Below, one piece after another: positions 28,284-38,887 of a stretch of 64,000 bases of DNA (position 1 is its first letter; every line of letters starts with the position of its first letter). Source of the stretch: Pseudofulvibacter geojedonensis (GTDB lineage: Bacteria > Bacteroidota > Bacteroidia > Flavobacteriales > Flavobacteriaceae); assembly GCF_042675745.1 (NCBI RefSeq), contig NZ_JBHTJM010000005.1, positions 62,001 through 126,000 on the forward strand, in the 5' to 3' direction. A program made the translations under genes and the position numbers. The notes beneath the pieces are model-generated. The model ran no database searches. It saw only the letters and a list, made by a program, of their open reading frames with translations, and had not been told where the DNA came from.

Positions 28284-29153
28284 CTATCCTCTACGTTTAA
28301 AATACCCTAATAGTTTTTTAACATACGATTCATCTAAACGAGTACTAATTACACCTGACCCACTTTTTTTAAAGGTATTTTCAAAATAATTGGCTTTCTC
28401 TTTATAAAACTTAGCGTAATTGTTACGTACTTTTTTAGAAGCCGTGTTTATTAGTTGAATAGCACCTGTTTCTTCGTCTTGCATTTGTACCAAACCTAAA
28501 TTAGGAATCGTTTCTTCATGTCTGTCATACACTCTTATTCCTGTAAGATCGTGCTTCTTTCCTGCAATTTTAAGCGTCTGTTCATAATCATCTGCTATAA
28601 AATCAGACATCATGAAAACAATTGCTTTCTTTTTCATAACGCTAGATAAAAATTTTAAAGCTCCAGCAATGTCTGTTTTTTTACTCTTAGGCTTAAACTC
28701 TAGAAGTTCTCTTATAATTCTCAACACATGAGACTTTCCTTTTTTAGGTGGAATGAATAATTCTATTTGATCTGAAAATAAAATCAATCCAATTTTATCG
28801 TTATTTTGCAATGCAGAAAAAGCCAATGTTGCCGATATCTCGGTTACCATTTCTTCTTTAAACTGATTTTGTGTTCCAAAAAATTTAGAACCAGAAACAT
28901 CAACCATTAACATCATGGTAAGCTCTCGCTCTTCCTCAAAAACTTTTATATAAGGTTCGTTATAGCGTGCCGTAACATTCCAATCAATTGCTCTCACATC
29001 ATCACCAAATTGATATTGACGCACTTCTGAAAAAGTCATACCTCTTCCCTTAAAAGTAGAATGGTACTCTCCTCCAAAAATATGGTCGCTCAAGCGGCGA
29101 GTCTTGATTTCTATTTTACGTACTTTTTTAAGTAACTCTTTGGTCGAACTCAT
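28284..29153 (-). CDS. DUF58 domain protein (VWA-like)
   Basis: 289 aa with the DUF58 signature GRGMTFSEVRQYQFGDDVRAIDWNVTAR, followed by a VWA-like MIDAS region MLMVDVSGSKFFGT. It is a standard partner of MoxR ATPases. Its ATG overlaps the upstream gene's stop by one base (TAATG). Here the usual direct moxR-DUF58 adjacency is interrupted by the 293-aa membrane protein gene at 29153-30034. Confidence 0.92.
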   Translation of the reverse strand: MSSTKELLKKVRKIEIKTRRLSDHIFGGEYHSTFKGRGMTFSEVRQYQFGDDVRAIDWNVTARYNEPYIKVFEEERELTMMLMVDVSGSKFFGTQNQFKEEMVTEISATLAFSALQNNDKIGLILFSDQIELFIPPKKGKSHVLRIIRELLEFKPKSKKTDIAGALKFLSSVMKKKAIVFMMSDFIADDYEQTLKIAGKKHDLTGIRVYDRHEETIPNLGLVQMQDEETGAIQLINTASKKVRNNYAKFYKEKANYFENTFKKSGSGVISTRLDESYVKKLLGYFKRRG

Positions 29154-30034
29154 TAAAATACTTGTTGTCTTATTTCAAAACGATGTTTATACTCATTTAA
29201 AACACGTATAATTCTATTCATCTTTAATTTTCCAAAACCATTCATTTCCAATTCTAAATTATCATTCTTAGTTACAATGATTAATTTAGATGGGGTATTA
29301 CCCATTCCTGGAATAGATTGATAATCTAAAACATCATTCCAATAAATAACTTCTTTATTATCTTTATATATTATTTTATCTCTATCTACTTTTAAAATAA
29401 ATTTATACCTAAACATTTTAAATACTGAATAAAGAATACATAAAACTGATATACCTCCTAAAAACATTGTCTTTCTTGTATTTAATTCATCTGTAAAAAA
29501 CAGCAATGCAAAAAGTAAAATTGAAAAAATTAATATTGTGTACTTCTCTCTACTTTTAAAAACAGTTTCTTTAGAAATACTATCATCTAAATCTCTAATT
29601 AATTCTTTATTATTCTCAAGTCTGCTATAGAAATGAGACAATCGTTCTTTTTGTTTTTTACTTCTTAATTCTAACTTTTGAAGAAATTTACCTTCATAAA
29701 TTAAACCCCTAGTACAAGCTTCATTATAAAACCTATGTATATCTTTTACATTTTCTCCCGCCCAAATTTTATATTTAACTGTTGCAATTAAGCTCCATAT
29801 TAAAGGACCAATAAAACCAATTATAAAACTTGCTATACAACCAACTATTAATATTTTATTATTTCCATCATGACGGAATATATAAAATAATGTTGCAGGC
29901 AATAAAAAAACAAAAAAGATTAATATTGAATAACACGGTATGTTTATTCTCTTAACTCCTTCTTTTAAAGCTTCAGATACTTTTATATTTTGATTAAAAC
30001 CCAATGTAGCTTTATTAAAATTATGGTACTTCAA
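29153..30034 (-). CDS. Unrecognised membrane protein inserted between moxR and DUF58
   Basis: 293 aa. Two hydrophobic segments lie at about 35-95 (YSILIFFVFLLPATLFYIF and IVGCIASFIIGFIGPLIWSLIATV) and two more at about 165-210. The final 80 residues look like a bacterial PH-type domain (VDRDKIIYKDNKEVIYWNDV, then SKLIIVTKNDNLELEMNGFGK). The start is a TTG at 30034, inside the last codons of moxR (14-base overlap). The frame is closed by TGA just upstream, so no ATG start is available. It is tightly coupled on both sides, so it is probably functional within the operon. No function is assignable. Confidence 0.65.
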   Translation of the reverse strand: MKYHNFNKATLGFNQNIKVSEALKEGVKRINIPCYSILIFFVFLLPATLFYIFRHDGNNKILIVGCIASFIIGFIGPLIWSLIATVKYKIWAGENVKDIHRFYNEACTRGLIYEGKFLQKLELRSKKQKERLSHFYSRLENNKELIRDLDDSISKETVFKSREKYTILIFSILLFALLFFTDELNTRKTMFLGGISVLCILYSVFKMFRYKFILKVDRDKIIYKDNKEVIYWNDVLDYQSIPGMGNTPSKLIIVTKNDNLELEMNGFGKLKMNRIIRVLNEYKHRFEIRQQVF

Positions 30035-31025
30035 TATGGTTCACAATTTTATCTACTATTTGTTCTGAGGTGATATTTTCTGCCTCAGCTTCATAAGTAA
30101 TTCCTATTCTGTGGCGCAACACATCTTTTACAACCGCTCTAACATCTTCTGGTATTACATATCCTCTACGCTTAATAAAAGCATAACATTTAGCTGCTGT
30201 AGCTAAGTTGATACTTCCACGAGGAGACGAACCAAAATTTAACAAGGGTTTTAATTCGGCTAAGCCATATTTTTCTGGATAACGAGTTGCAAAAATAATA
30301 TCTAAGATATATTTCTCAATCTTTTCATCCATATATACTTCTCTAACTGCTTTTTGAGCACTTAAAATCTGCTCTAAAGAAACAACTTCGTTAACCTGCT
30401 CGAAAGATCCATTTAAGTTAGCTCTAACAATTAATTGCTCTTCTTCTAGCTTAGGATAATCAATAACTGTTTTTAGCATAAAACGGTCTACTTGTGCCTC
30501 TGGTAAAGGGTACGTTCCTTCTTGCTCTACTGGGTTTTGAGTAGCCATTACTAAAAAAGGCTTATCTAATTTAAAAGTCTCATCTCCAATAGTCACCTGT
30601 TTTTCTTGCATTGCTTCTAATAAAGCCGATTGCACTTTTGCAGGAGCACGATTGATCTCATCTGCTAATACAAAATTGGCAAAAATTGGACCTTTTTTAA
30701 TAGAGAAATCATTTTCTTTCATGTTGTAAATTAAAGTACCTACAACATCTGCTGGTAACAAATCAGGTGTAAACTGTATTCTACTAAAACTTCCTTTAAC
30801 AGCCTTAGCCAAAGTGTTAATGGCTAAAGTTTTTGCCAAACCAGGAACACCTTCTAATAAAATATGTCCTTGACCTAACAAACCAATTAATAAACGTTCA
30901 ATCATATGCTTCTGACCCACTATAACCTTATTCATTTCTAAAGTTAACAAGTCTACAAAAGCACTTTCTCTTTCTATTTTTTCATTAATCGCTCTAATAT
31001 CTACTGTTGCTGTTTGTGCATCCAT
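30021..31025 (-). CDS. moxR: MoxR family AAA+ ATPase
   Basis: 334 aa from the ATG at 31023-31025 (MDAQTATVDIRAINEKI); a longer open frame exists upstream but lacks conservation. Walker A is GVPGLAKT (residues 59-66), Walker B is FVLADEINRAP, the sensor is VMATQNPVEQEGTYPLPEAQ, and the arginine region VDRFML follows. It is the first gene of the leftward aerotolerance operon and is divergent from the AlbA_2 gene. MoxR proteins are thought to mature VWA-domain partners, here encoded downstream. Confidence 0.95.
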   Translation of the reverse strand: MDAQTATVDIRAINEKIERESAFVDLLTLEMNKVIVGQKHMIERLLIGLLGQGHILLEGVPGLAKTLAINTLAKAVKGSFSRIQFTPDLLPADVVGTLIYNMKENDFSIKKGPIFANFVLADEINRAPAKVQSALLEAMQEKQVTIGDETFKLDKPFLVMATQNPVEQEGTYPLPEAQVDRFMLKTVIDYPKLEEEQLIVRANLNGSFEQVNEVVSLEQILSAQKAVREVYMDEKIEKYILDIIFATRYPEKYGLAELKPLLNFGSSPRGSINLATAAKCYAFIKRRGYVIPEDVRAVVKDVLRHRIGITYEAEAENITSEQIVDKIVNHIEVP

Positions 31026-31157
31026 TTTATTAAAATTTAAGACTGTGAAAATAACATTCACATTTGAATGTTGCAAATTGAAAAAAATAGCCAATACATC
31101 TTGTTAAAAATTGGTTAAAAATGAATAGTTTTAAGGAAACTTTAGCCTTTTATATAA

Positions 31158-32297
31158 ATGATTAACAAACGATTGCTTATAAAAAAATTACTCACCTACA
31201 ATGATGAGAATAGCTTTTATGACAAAAAGCGGCAATTGAATTTACATTCTAAAGAAGGAAAGGCTAAGTTTTTAAAGCATATTTGTGCTTTGTCTAACGC
31301 CAATCCAGCAAACAATTCGTATATAGTTGTTGGAGTAGAAGATGGCGACAACAAATTAACTGGTGTTGATTTTTTTGATGACAGTAAAATACAAAACCTT
31401 ATAAATGCCTATTTAAGAAATCCCCCCTCTATACTTTATGAAAACATTCCTTTTCCTAGTTTACCAAAAAACAAAGTACTTGGGCTGGTTACTGTAAAAG
31501 CCAAAACCTCCTGGCAAAAATCTTTTTTTAAAAAATCTATTTTAAAATATTATTCTGGCTATATATACAAACGCATAGGAAGCAACTCTTCTTTAATGGA
31601 AGAAGATTTTGATTTAGAAGATCGCAACTCTACAATAGTATTTGAAATTGAAAAAAGTGCTAAAAACAATATTGAACACACTTTAGATTCTGTTATTTCT
31701 TTTAGAGAAAAACATCAAAACAGAGATACACATTACAAAGTTTTTAAAGAACAATTCGTTGTATGTTGGTCTGGAAGAAAAAAAGAAACATCAGAAGGTA
31801 TATTCTACTCTAGAGTTGATATAGAAATGGTCACCGAACAAGTTAAACTATTTTACTCTGCTTTAGACGAAGTTGCTATTCATTACAATGAAAACTCTTT
31901 TATTATTGTTGAATATGTCACACTAGGCATTAACAATAACCTAAAAAGGTATCCTCTTGAAAAACGCATTATACATTTTTCTGAAAACGGAAATTACAAC
32001 ATTGCCAACGAACTCATTTTTGAACCGCCTCAATACGACAAAAAGGCCTTACACCACATATACAATGCCAATGCTGCGTTGATAAATAAGTTGAAAAATA
32101 AATTATCATTAACCGAAAACGAAAAAATAGATGTTTTAAATTTACCATCAACTAGTTTAATTCTAAAATTAAACGACTTTACAGATGCTAAGCAAAAATT
32201 AATTGAAGCTAAAACCTATATCAAAAGGTATTCTGAAGAATTATACCAAGAATACAAAGAAGTTATTAGAATTTTACGTAAAATAAAATACCATTAA
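31158..32297 (+). CDS. AlbA_2 (Schlafen-like) domain ATP-binding protein
   Basis: 379 aa. The N-terminal 140 residues match the AlbA_2 domain: KRQLNLHSKEGKAKFLKHICALSNA, then YIVVGVEDGDNKLTGV, then YKRIGSNSSLMEEDF. The C-terminal half is not recognised and ends in a basic helix. Relatives act as regulators or in nucleic-acid processing; some sit in defence loci, but there is no defence partner here. It is followed after 2 bases by the broken AraC gene, so the two were probably an operon. Confidence 0.8.
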   Translation: MINKRLLIKKLLTYNDENSFYDKKRQLNLHSKEGKAKFLKHICALSNANPANNSYIVVGVEDGDNKLTGVDFFDDSKIQNLINAYLRNPPSILYENIPFPSLPKNKVLGLVTVKAKTSWQKSFFKKSILKYYSGYIYKRIGSNSSLMEEDFDLEDRNSTIVFEIEKSAKNNIEHTLDSVISFREKHQNRDTHYKVFKEQFVVCWSGRKKETSEGIFYSRVDIEMVTEQVKLFYSALDEVAIHYNENSFIIVEYVTLGINNNLKRYPLEKRIIHFSENGNYNIANELIFEPPQYDKKALHHIYNANAALINKLKNKLSLTENEKIDVLNLPSTSLILKLNDFTDAKQKLIEAKTYIKRYSEELYQEYKEVIRILRKIKYH

Positions 32298-32299
32298 AA

Positions 32300-33051
32300 A
32301 TGAAAAAAAATACTATATCTTGTTTGCGACTTTCCGATTTTAACCCTAAAAAAATAACTCAATTAAACAATTATAGTATTTTATATTTTACACGAGGAAA
32401 AGGTTTTATTACAATTGATTTTAACAAAATAGCTTACCAAAAAGACAGTATTTTTCTACTTTCTAAAAATCAGTTACTAAATTTTAATTATAGCAAAAAA
32501 GAAGATGGATTTATAATACAAATAAGTCCTACAGAAATAGAATTACTATCTAATCATACAGAATTCTTAAACCATAAAAAATTATTTAACTACTGGCTCT
32601 ACAAACCAACTCCTCTAACAACAAAAGAAAATTTTTATAGTATTATTTTAAACCTTTATAAAGAATGCAAAACCAATGAGGAGGTAATAGACCTAACTAT
32701 TATAAAAAATACTTTAGTTGGACTTTTATTAAAAGTATATAAAAGTTATTCTTTTAAAAACTCTACAAACAAATCTGAAGTATTTTTTAATCATTTTAAA
32801 TTTTTAGTAGACAATAATACCACAAGAAATACCTTATTTTATGCTGAAAATTAGGTATATCATACAAGCACTTAAATACTATTTGCAAGCAACACATTAA
32901 CAAAACTGCTAAAGATTGCATTATAGATAATACTACTCTAGAAATAAAAAGACAACAGCATTTGGGCTTAGGTACTAATCAAATTTCAAGAAAACTAGGC
33001 TTTGATGAACCTACCAATTTTGTTAAGTTTAGAAAAAAACACCTCATATAA
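32300..33051 (+). pseudogene. AraC family transcriptional regulator, disrupted by a -1 frameshift
   Basis: The first frame (32300-32854) gives a cupin-like sensor domain (YFTRGKGFITIDFNKIAYQKDS) and ends abruptly at ...FYAEN. If one A is restored in the GAAAATTA run at about 32847, the frame continues as YAEKLGISYKHLNTICKQHI and then GLGTNQISRKLGFDEPTNF, and VKFRKKHLI before TAA at 33049-33051. This is the AraC HTH pair with its usual FxxPTNFxKFFKKH ending, slightly shortened. The lesion sits in a short A-run, so it could be a real mutation, a slippage switch or an assembly error. Confidence 0.88.
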
Positions 33052-33054
33052 AAA

Positions 33055-33093
33055 AAGCTAGAGAATTTATCTCTAGCTTATATATATTTTTTT
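33055..33093. terminator. Hairpin terminator after the AraC pseudogene
   Basis: A 10-bp stem (AAGCTAGAGA at 33055-33064 with TCTCTAGCTT at 33070-33079) followed by an AT-rich stretch with seven T. It lies between convergent genes and may serve both. Confidence 0.8.
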
Positions 33094-33107
33094 AGTTTAC
33101 TTTTTTA

Positions 33108-33908
33108 TTAATCTAGGTAATAAACATAACCAAAGTTCAACCATAAATTCCAATCATAATTCTTATCGGCTGGTCCATTATGATTTAAACCATCTACCCA
33201 ATCAGAAAAATAATATTGCCATCTTAAATCAACTAATAAATCAGATAAAGGTGTTAGTTTATATCGTGTACCTACACTCCAAACTATAGACCAAGTAGAA
33301 GCTTGCTCTTGAGTATAGCTTTCTGCTCTCCATATATTTAAAGTTTCATCTTGCAAATTAGCAGGAGTTGCAACTAATGCCTCTACAGCTTGCGCTTCTG
33401 CATTTTTTTCGAACTTAGGCGTATAACTATTGTAATGAACTCCTAAGCTAACGTATGGAGCAAAAGAATAACCTCCTGCTGCAAAATCACGAATACTGTA
33501 CGGAAAATACTCTATTTGAGATCCAATATCTAAAACAGTAGCAGTTCCTTCAGTACCAATAAGGGCTCTAGAGTATTGTGATTCTCCGTGAGTCCATTCT
33601 CCAAAATGATTTAATTTAGTTTTATTCCAAGAAATTTCATTTCTAAGTTTAAAGTGATCGTTAAAATAAGTGTCTTTAGTATAACAGTTACAATCGGCTC
33701 TATAAGCAAAGTTAATATAGTGAACCAATCCTATACCTATACCTACATTACCTTTGTTGGTATCGAAATTTTGATTTACACCATAATCAGATTGAAAAGC
33801 TACAGGTCCAACAATTGCTCCTACTTCATGAGAAAACCCTAACTGAGCTTTTATTGTTTGAACAGAAAGAGCTATTATTAATAGCAATAATAATTTTCTA
33901 TTTATCAT
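33108..33908 (-). CDS. Outer-membrane beta-barrel-like protein (THC0290_0291-type)
   Basis: 266 aa with a signal peptide (LLLLLIIALSVQTIKAQ) and a body of alternating hydrophobic/aromatic strands ending in an aromatic residue pair near the C-terminus (NLWLNFGYVYYLD), as in small outer-membrane barrels. It resembles a family I know only as a Flavobacteriaceae conserved protein found beside glutamate dehydrogenase; gdhA is indeed its divergent neighbour. Two CxC cysteines (DCNCY) are unusual for a barrel. Function unknown. Confidence 0.65.
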   Translation of the reverse strand: MINRKLLLLLIIALSVQTIKAQLGFSHEVGAIVGPVAFQSDYGVNQNFDTNKGNVGIGIGLVHYINFAYRADCNCYTKDTYFNDHFKLRNEISWNKTKLNHFGEWTHGESQYSRALIGTEGTATVLDIGSQIEYFPYSIRDFAAGGYSFAPYVSLGVHYNSYTPKFEKNAEAQAVEALVATPANLQDETLNIWRAESYTQEQASTWSIVWSVGTRYKLTPLSDLLVDLRWQYYFSDWVDGLNHNGPADKNYDWNLWLNFGYVYYLD

Positions 33909-34015
33909 CCTTAATTTATCTTAAGCTTTAAAAAACAAATATATAAAAACTGAAGTAAGAAAAAAATTTAAATCAATTAAGGTGTATAAAATACTCATTT
34001 TAAAGTTAAAAAGAC

Positions 34016-34045
34016 ATTGCCATATAATGAATACTTGTATATTTG
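34016..34045 (+). promoter_or_regulatory. Bacteroidota-type promoter for gdhA
   Basis: A perfect TAnnTTTG box (TATATTTG at 34038-34045) lies 18 bases after an ATTG at 34016-34019 that can serve as the -33 element. The predicted start of transcription is about 60 bases before the gdhA ATG. Confidence 0.5.
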
Positions 34046-34109
34046 TGAAAATTTGACAAAAACGTAAAATTACGTTTTGAAACAATTAGATTTTTAATTT
34101 AAAAGAATC

Positions 34110-35453
<1,344 letters not shown>

Positions 35454-35475
35454 TTATTACTTACAATATATTTTT

Positions 35476-35507
35476 AAAAAGGATGTCTTAACAGGCATCC
35501 TTTTTTT
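35476..35507 (+). terminator. Terminator after gdhA
   Basis: A stem of AAAAAGGATG (35476-35485) with CATCCTTTTT (35496-35505), extended by two further pairs inside, followed by T-run. Confidence 0.88.
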
Positions 35508-35656
35508 ATTTACAACAAAAAGACATAGTGTTATTTTATCGATTAAAAAAACATTTTGTCTAAAAATAAGGGTGTTTTGTCTAAAAAAAACTATATCTTG
35601 AAAGGAAATCTATTCTTTTTAAGAAATTACAAGTTACTAACCCAACTCTTTTATAA

Positions 35657-36745
35657 ATGAAAAAAAGCTACTTCATTCTTTCACTCATATTCACACTTTT
35701 ATTTTCTTGTAAATCTGACGATAGTAACGATTATGTTCCCGCTCCAGTTTCTCCTGTTGTATTTGACATTTCAACAGTACCATACAATTCGCTATCTGAA
35801 TACAATTTTTTCGAAGGCGATATAAAAGATCAAAATCCTGTTTACGGAGTTTTACCATATAAACCCATTAATTCTTTATTTACAGATTACGCTCTTAAAA
35901 AACGTTTTGTATGGATGCCCGATGATGTTAAAGCTACCTATACTAATGACTATAAAACGTTAAATTTTCCCACCGGAACAATATTAATAAAGACATTTTA
36001 TTACAATAATGTTCTTCCCTCAAACACTACAAAAATCATAGAAACTAGATTAATGATTAGAAAAGAAACCGAATGGATTTTTGCTAATTATATATGGAAT
36101 AACGATCAAACAGAAGCTTTATTAGACACAGAGGGTAGTACTTTAGATATAGAATGGGTAGAAGGTTCTGTAACAAAATCTACCACCTATAGAATTCCTA
36201 GTAACGCAGAATGTTTAGTTTGCCATAAAATAAGTAATACCGCTACACCTATAGGAACAAAACCACAAAATATCAATAGCAATTATTCTTATGATGATGG
36301 TAATATTAATCAATTAGAAAAACTAGCTTCTTTTGGATACTTAGACAACGCCAACTTACCAACTTCATCTGAAATAGAAACTGTTGTAAACTGGAAAGAC
36401 ACTTCTAATTCTTTAGACTTAAGAGCTCGTTCATACCTAGATATTAATTGTGCTCATTGCCATATACAAGATGCACATTGCTCGTACAGACCTATTCGTT
36501 TAGCATTTAACGAAACTTCCAATCCTGACAATTACGGTGAATGTATTGTTCCAGATGAAAATATTAATAATGCACTTACCCATATTGTATCACCTACTAG
36601 AACCAATCGTTCAGTTTTATTCTACAGAATGAACACTACAAATGAATCTGTTAGAATGCCATTAATAGGACGTACAATTCTTCATGAAGAAGGACTTCTT
36701 TTAATGGAAGATTGGATCAACTCTCTAGAAACAGTTTGCCCATAA
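35657..36745 (+). CDS. Diheme c-type cytochrome lipoprotein (SO2930-like)
   Basis: 362 aa with an SPII signal (LIFTLLFSC, lipidated cysteine near residue 18). Two heme-binding motifs are present, CLVCH near residue 185 and CAHCH near residue 264. The region YKPINSLFTDYALKKRFVWMP is characteristic of the SO2930-like family of the Shewanella type. The role is unproven; membership suggests an extracytoplasmic electron carrier or oxidative enzyme. It precedes the ASPIC/VCBS protein gene by 36 bases, so the two may be co-expressed. Confidence 0.82.
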   Translation: MKKSYFILSLIFTLLFSCKSDDSNDYVPAPVSPVVFDISTVPYNSLSEYNFFEGDIKDQNPVYGVLPYKPINSLFTDYALKKRFVWMPDDVKATYTNDYKTLNFPTGTILIKTFYYNNVLPSNTTKIIETRLMIRKETEWIFANYIWNNDQTEALLDTEGSTLDIEWVEGSVTKSTTYRIPSNAECLVCHKISNTATPIGTKPQNINSNYSYDDGNINQLEKLASFGYLDNANLPTSSEIETVVNWKDTSNSLDLRARSYLDINCAHCHIQDAHCSYRPIRLAFNETSNPDNYGECIVPDENINNALTHIVSPTRTNRSVLFYRMNTTNESVRMPLIGRTILHEEGLLLMEDWINSLETVCP

Positions 36746-36781
36746 TTAACTCACATATTAAAAATATAAAACACTAAACCC

Positions 36782-38803
36782 ATGAAAAAAACTACATTTT
36801 TTTTATTTTTTATTCTGAGCAGCTTTCTCGTAAGTGCTCAAAACGATTGTACTTCTGCAAGTACAATAGTAGCCAATACTATTTATTCAGTAGGAGTTTT
36901 TGACGGAACACCAGTTACTTCTTCTTGTTTTGATGGCAATATTGGAAATAACGGAGAATGGTATACTTACACCCCTACTACAGACGCTACAGTAACCGTT
37001 ACCACAGATTTACCAAACAGCGCTGGAAAAGACACAAGAATACAAGTTTATAACGGCTCTGGAGGCTGTGCTGGCCTAGTTTGTATTGGAGGTGATGACG
37101 ATAGTGCTACCGGTTTTTTATCAACATATACTTTTAATGTCACTAACGGAACAACATATTATATAGTATTTGATAATTATTGGGTTAATAACACTAATAA
37201 TTTTGACTTTAGATTAACCGAAGCTCCAATTGTTGTAAGCCCAATAACATTTACTTCATCTACTTTAGGTGCTACAGGACAATATAAAAACTGTGTTGTT
37301 GATATGAATAACGATTATTTAGACGACATTGTTACAGTAGATAACAACAACTTAAACATACATTACCAACAAGCTGGAGGTGGTTTTACTACTACTAATA
37401 TCGCAACAGCTACAGCAGACGATGTACCCTCATGGAGCATAGCTGCAGGTGATTTTAACAAAGATGGATTTAATGATTTACTGTATGGTGGAGGTAATGG
37501 TGCAACTTTTGTTGCTTCAAACGCTACAGGAACTGCATACACAGTAACTTCTAATCCGGAATACATTTTTTCTCAACGATCGAATTTTGTTGACATTAAT
37601 AACGATGGGCATCTAGATGCTTTCGTTTGTCATGATGTAGACCCAAACGTATATTATTTAAATAATGGAGTTGACAACACTTTAGTTTACAATCAAGGAG
37701 GTTTAGGAGATTCTCCAACAGGCGGAAATTACGCTTCTTCTTGGGTTGATTATGACAATGATGGTGATGTAGATTTATTTTTAGCTAAATGTAATGGCGG
37801 GGGTGCTTCTGCAGATGCCAGGCATAATGAAATGCATAGAAATAATGGTGATGGAACTTTTACAGATGTAAGTATTGCTTCTGGTTTACGTGATCCCATT
37901 CAAACTTGGTCATCGGCTTGGGGAGACTACGACAACGATGGTGATTTAGATCTTTTTGTAGGAGCTAGTTCTTTTATAGATGGACAGCATAAATTAATGA
38001 CTAATAATAATGATGGTACTTTTACAGATAGTACAACCGGAACAGGTTTAGACACTTTTACAGGCACTAGTATAGAACATATAACTCATGATTTTGATAA
38101 CGATGGTTTTTTAGATCTTTTTACAGCAGATAATACTATTATGTTGAACAATCAAGATATGACCTTTACCGCTATAGATGTTGGTTTTTCTGTGGGAGCA
38201 GTTGGCGATTTAAACAACGATGGTTTTCTAGATGTATACAATAGTAATGATCGTATTTACATGAACGATGGCAATAGTGGCCATAACTGGGTAAAAATAA
38301 ACACTCAAGGAGTACAGAGTAACAGTAATGGTATTGGTGCCAGAGTTGAAGTTTATACAGCTAATTTAGGCATGCAAATTAGAGATGTAATTACGGGTAA
38401 TGGATTTAGACACATGAGCAGTCTAACCACACATTTTGGTTTAGGATCAGAAACAGCCATTACTCAAATTATAATTAAGTGGCCTTCTGGAATCACAGAC
38501 ACAATCACTAACCCTGGAATTAATCAAACTCACAATGTAATTGAGGGCAGCACATTAAATGTACTTGATTTTATTCTTGACAATAAAGCTATTTACCCTA
38601 ATCCTACTACAGATTTTATACAAATTACCGATGTAGATTTAAGCGATGTTACAACATTAATTTTTGACATCAACGGAAGAAGGGTTTATAATTTTAAAAT
38701 CGAAAATAACGCTATTAATGTTAGTCATTTAGCATCAGGAACTTATTTCTTAACATTACAAGAAGGAAATAAATTACTGAAACACCAGTTTATAAAAAAA
38801 TAA
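36782..38803 (+). CDS. Secreted VCBS/FG-GAP repeat and ASPIC/UnbV protein with T9SS sorting tail
   Basis: 673 aa. After a signal peptide (FILSSFLVSAQ) comes a pre-peptidase-like beta domain (residues 20-150). Next is a run of FG-GAP/VCBS repeats with Ca2+-loop motifs DYDNDGDVDLFLA, DYDNDGDLDLFVG, DFDNDGFLDLFTA and DLNNDGFLDVYN. An ASPIC/UnbV domain follows at about 516-580 (GIGARVEV... IIKWPSG), and a T9SS C-terminal tail from YPNPTTDFIQI. It is a surface or secreted beta-propeller-like protein. Its partner upstream is the diheme cytochrome. Confidence 0.9.
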   Translation: MKKTTFFLFFILSSFLVSAQNDCTSASTIVANTIYSVGVFDGTPVTSSCFDGNIGNNGEWYTYTPTTDATVTVTTDLPNSAGKDTRIQVYNGSGGCAGLVCIGGDDDSATGFLSTYTFNVTNGTTYYIVFDNYWVNNTNNFDFRLTEAPIVVSPITFTSSTLGATGQYKNCVVDMNNDYLDDIVTVDNNNLNIHYQQAGGGFTTTNIATATADDVPSWSIAAGDFNKDGFNDLLYGGGNGATFVASNATGTAYTVTSNPEYIFSQRSNFVDINNDGHLDAFVCHDVDPNVYYLNNGVDNTLVYNQGGLGDSPTGGNYASSWVDYDNDGDVDLFLAKCNGGGASADARHNEMHRNNGDGTFTDVSIASGLRDPIQTWSSAWGDYDNDGDLDLFVGASSFIDGQHKLMTNNNDGTFTDSTTGTGLDTFTGTSIEHITHDFDNDGFLDLFTADNTIMLNNQDMTFTAIDVGFSVGAVGDLNNDGFLDVYNSNDRIYMNDGNSGHNWVKINTQGVQSNSNGIGARVEVYTANLGMQIRDVITGNGFRHMSSLTTHFGLGSETAITQIIIKWPSGITDTITNPGINQTHNVIEGSTLNVLDFILDNKAIYPNPTTDFIQITDVDLSDVTTLIFDINGRRVYNFKIENNAINVSHLASGTYFLTLQEGNKLLKHQFIKK

Positions 38804-38816
38804 TAAAACTTGACTT

Positions 38817-38858
38817 AAAATAAAAGAGCTGCATTCGTAAATGCAGCTCTTTTATTTT
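38817..38858 (+). terminator. Terminator after the ASPIC protein gene
   Basis: A perfect 18-bp stem (38817-38834 with 38841-38858, core AGAGCTGCAT) with a six-base loop. T-rich on its right side. Confidence 0.92.
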
Positions 38859-38887
38859 ATATTGTAATCACTAATTAGAATTAAAAC

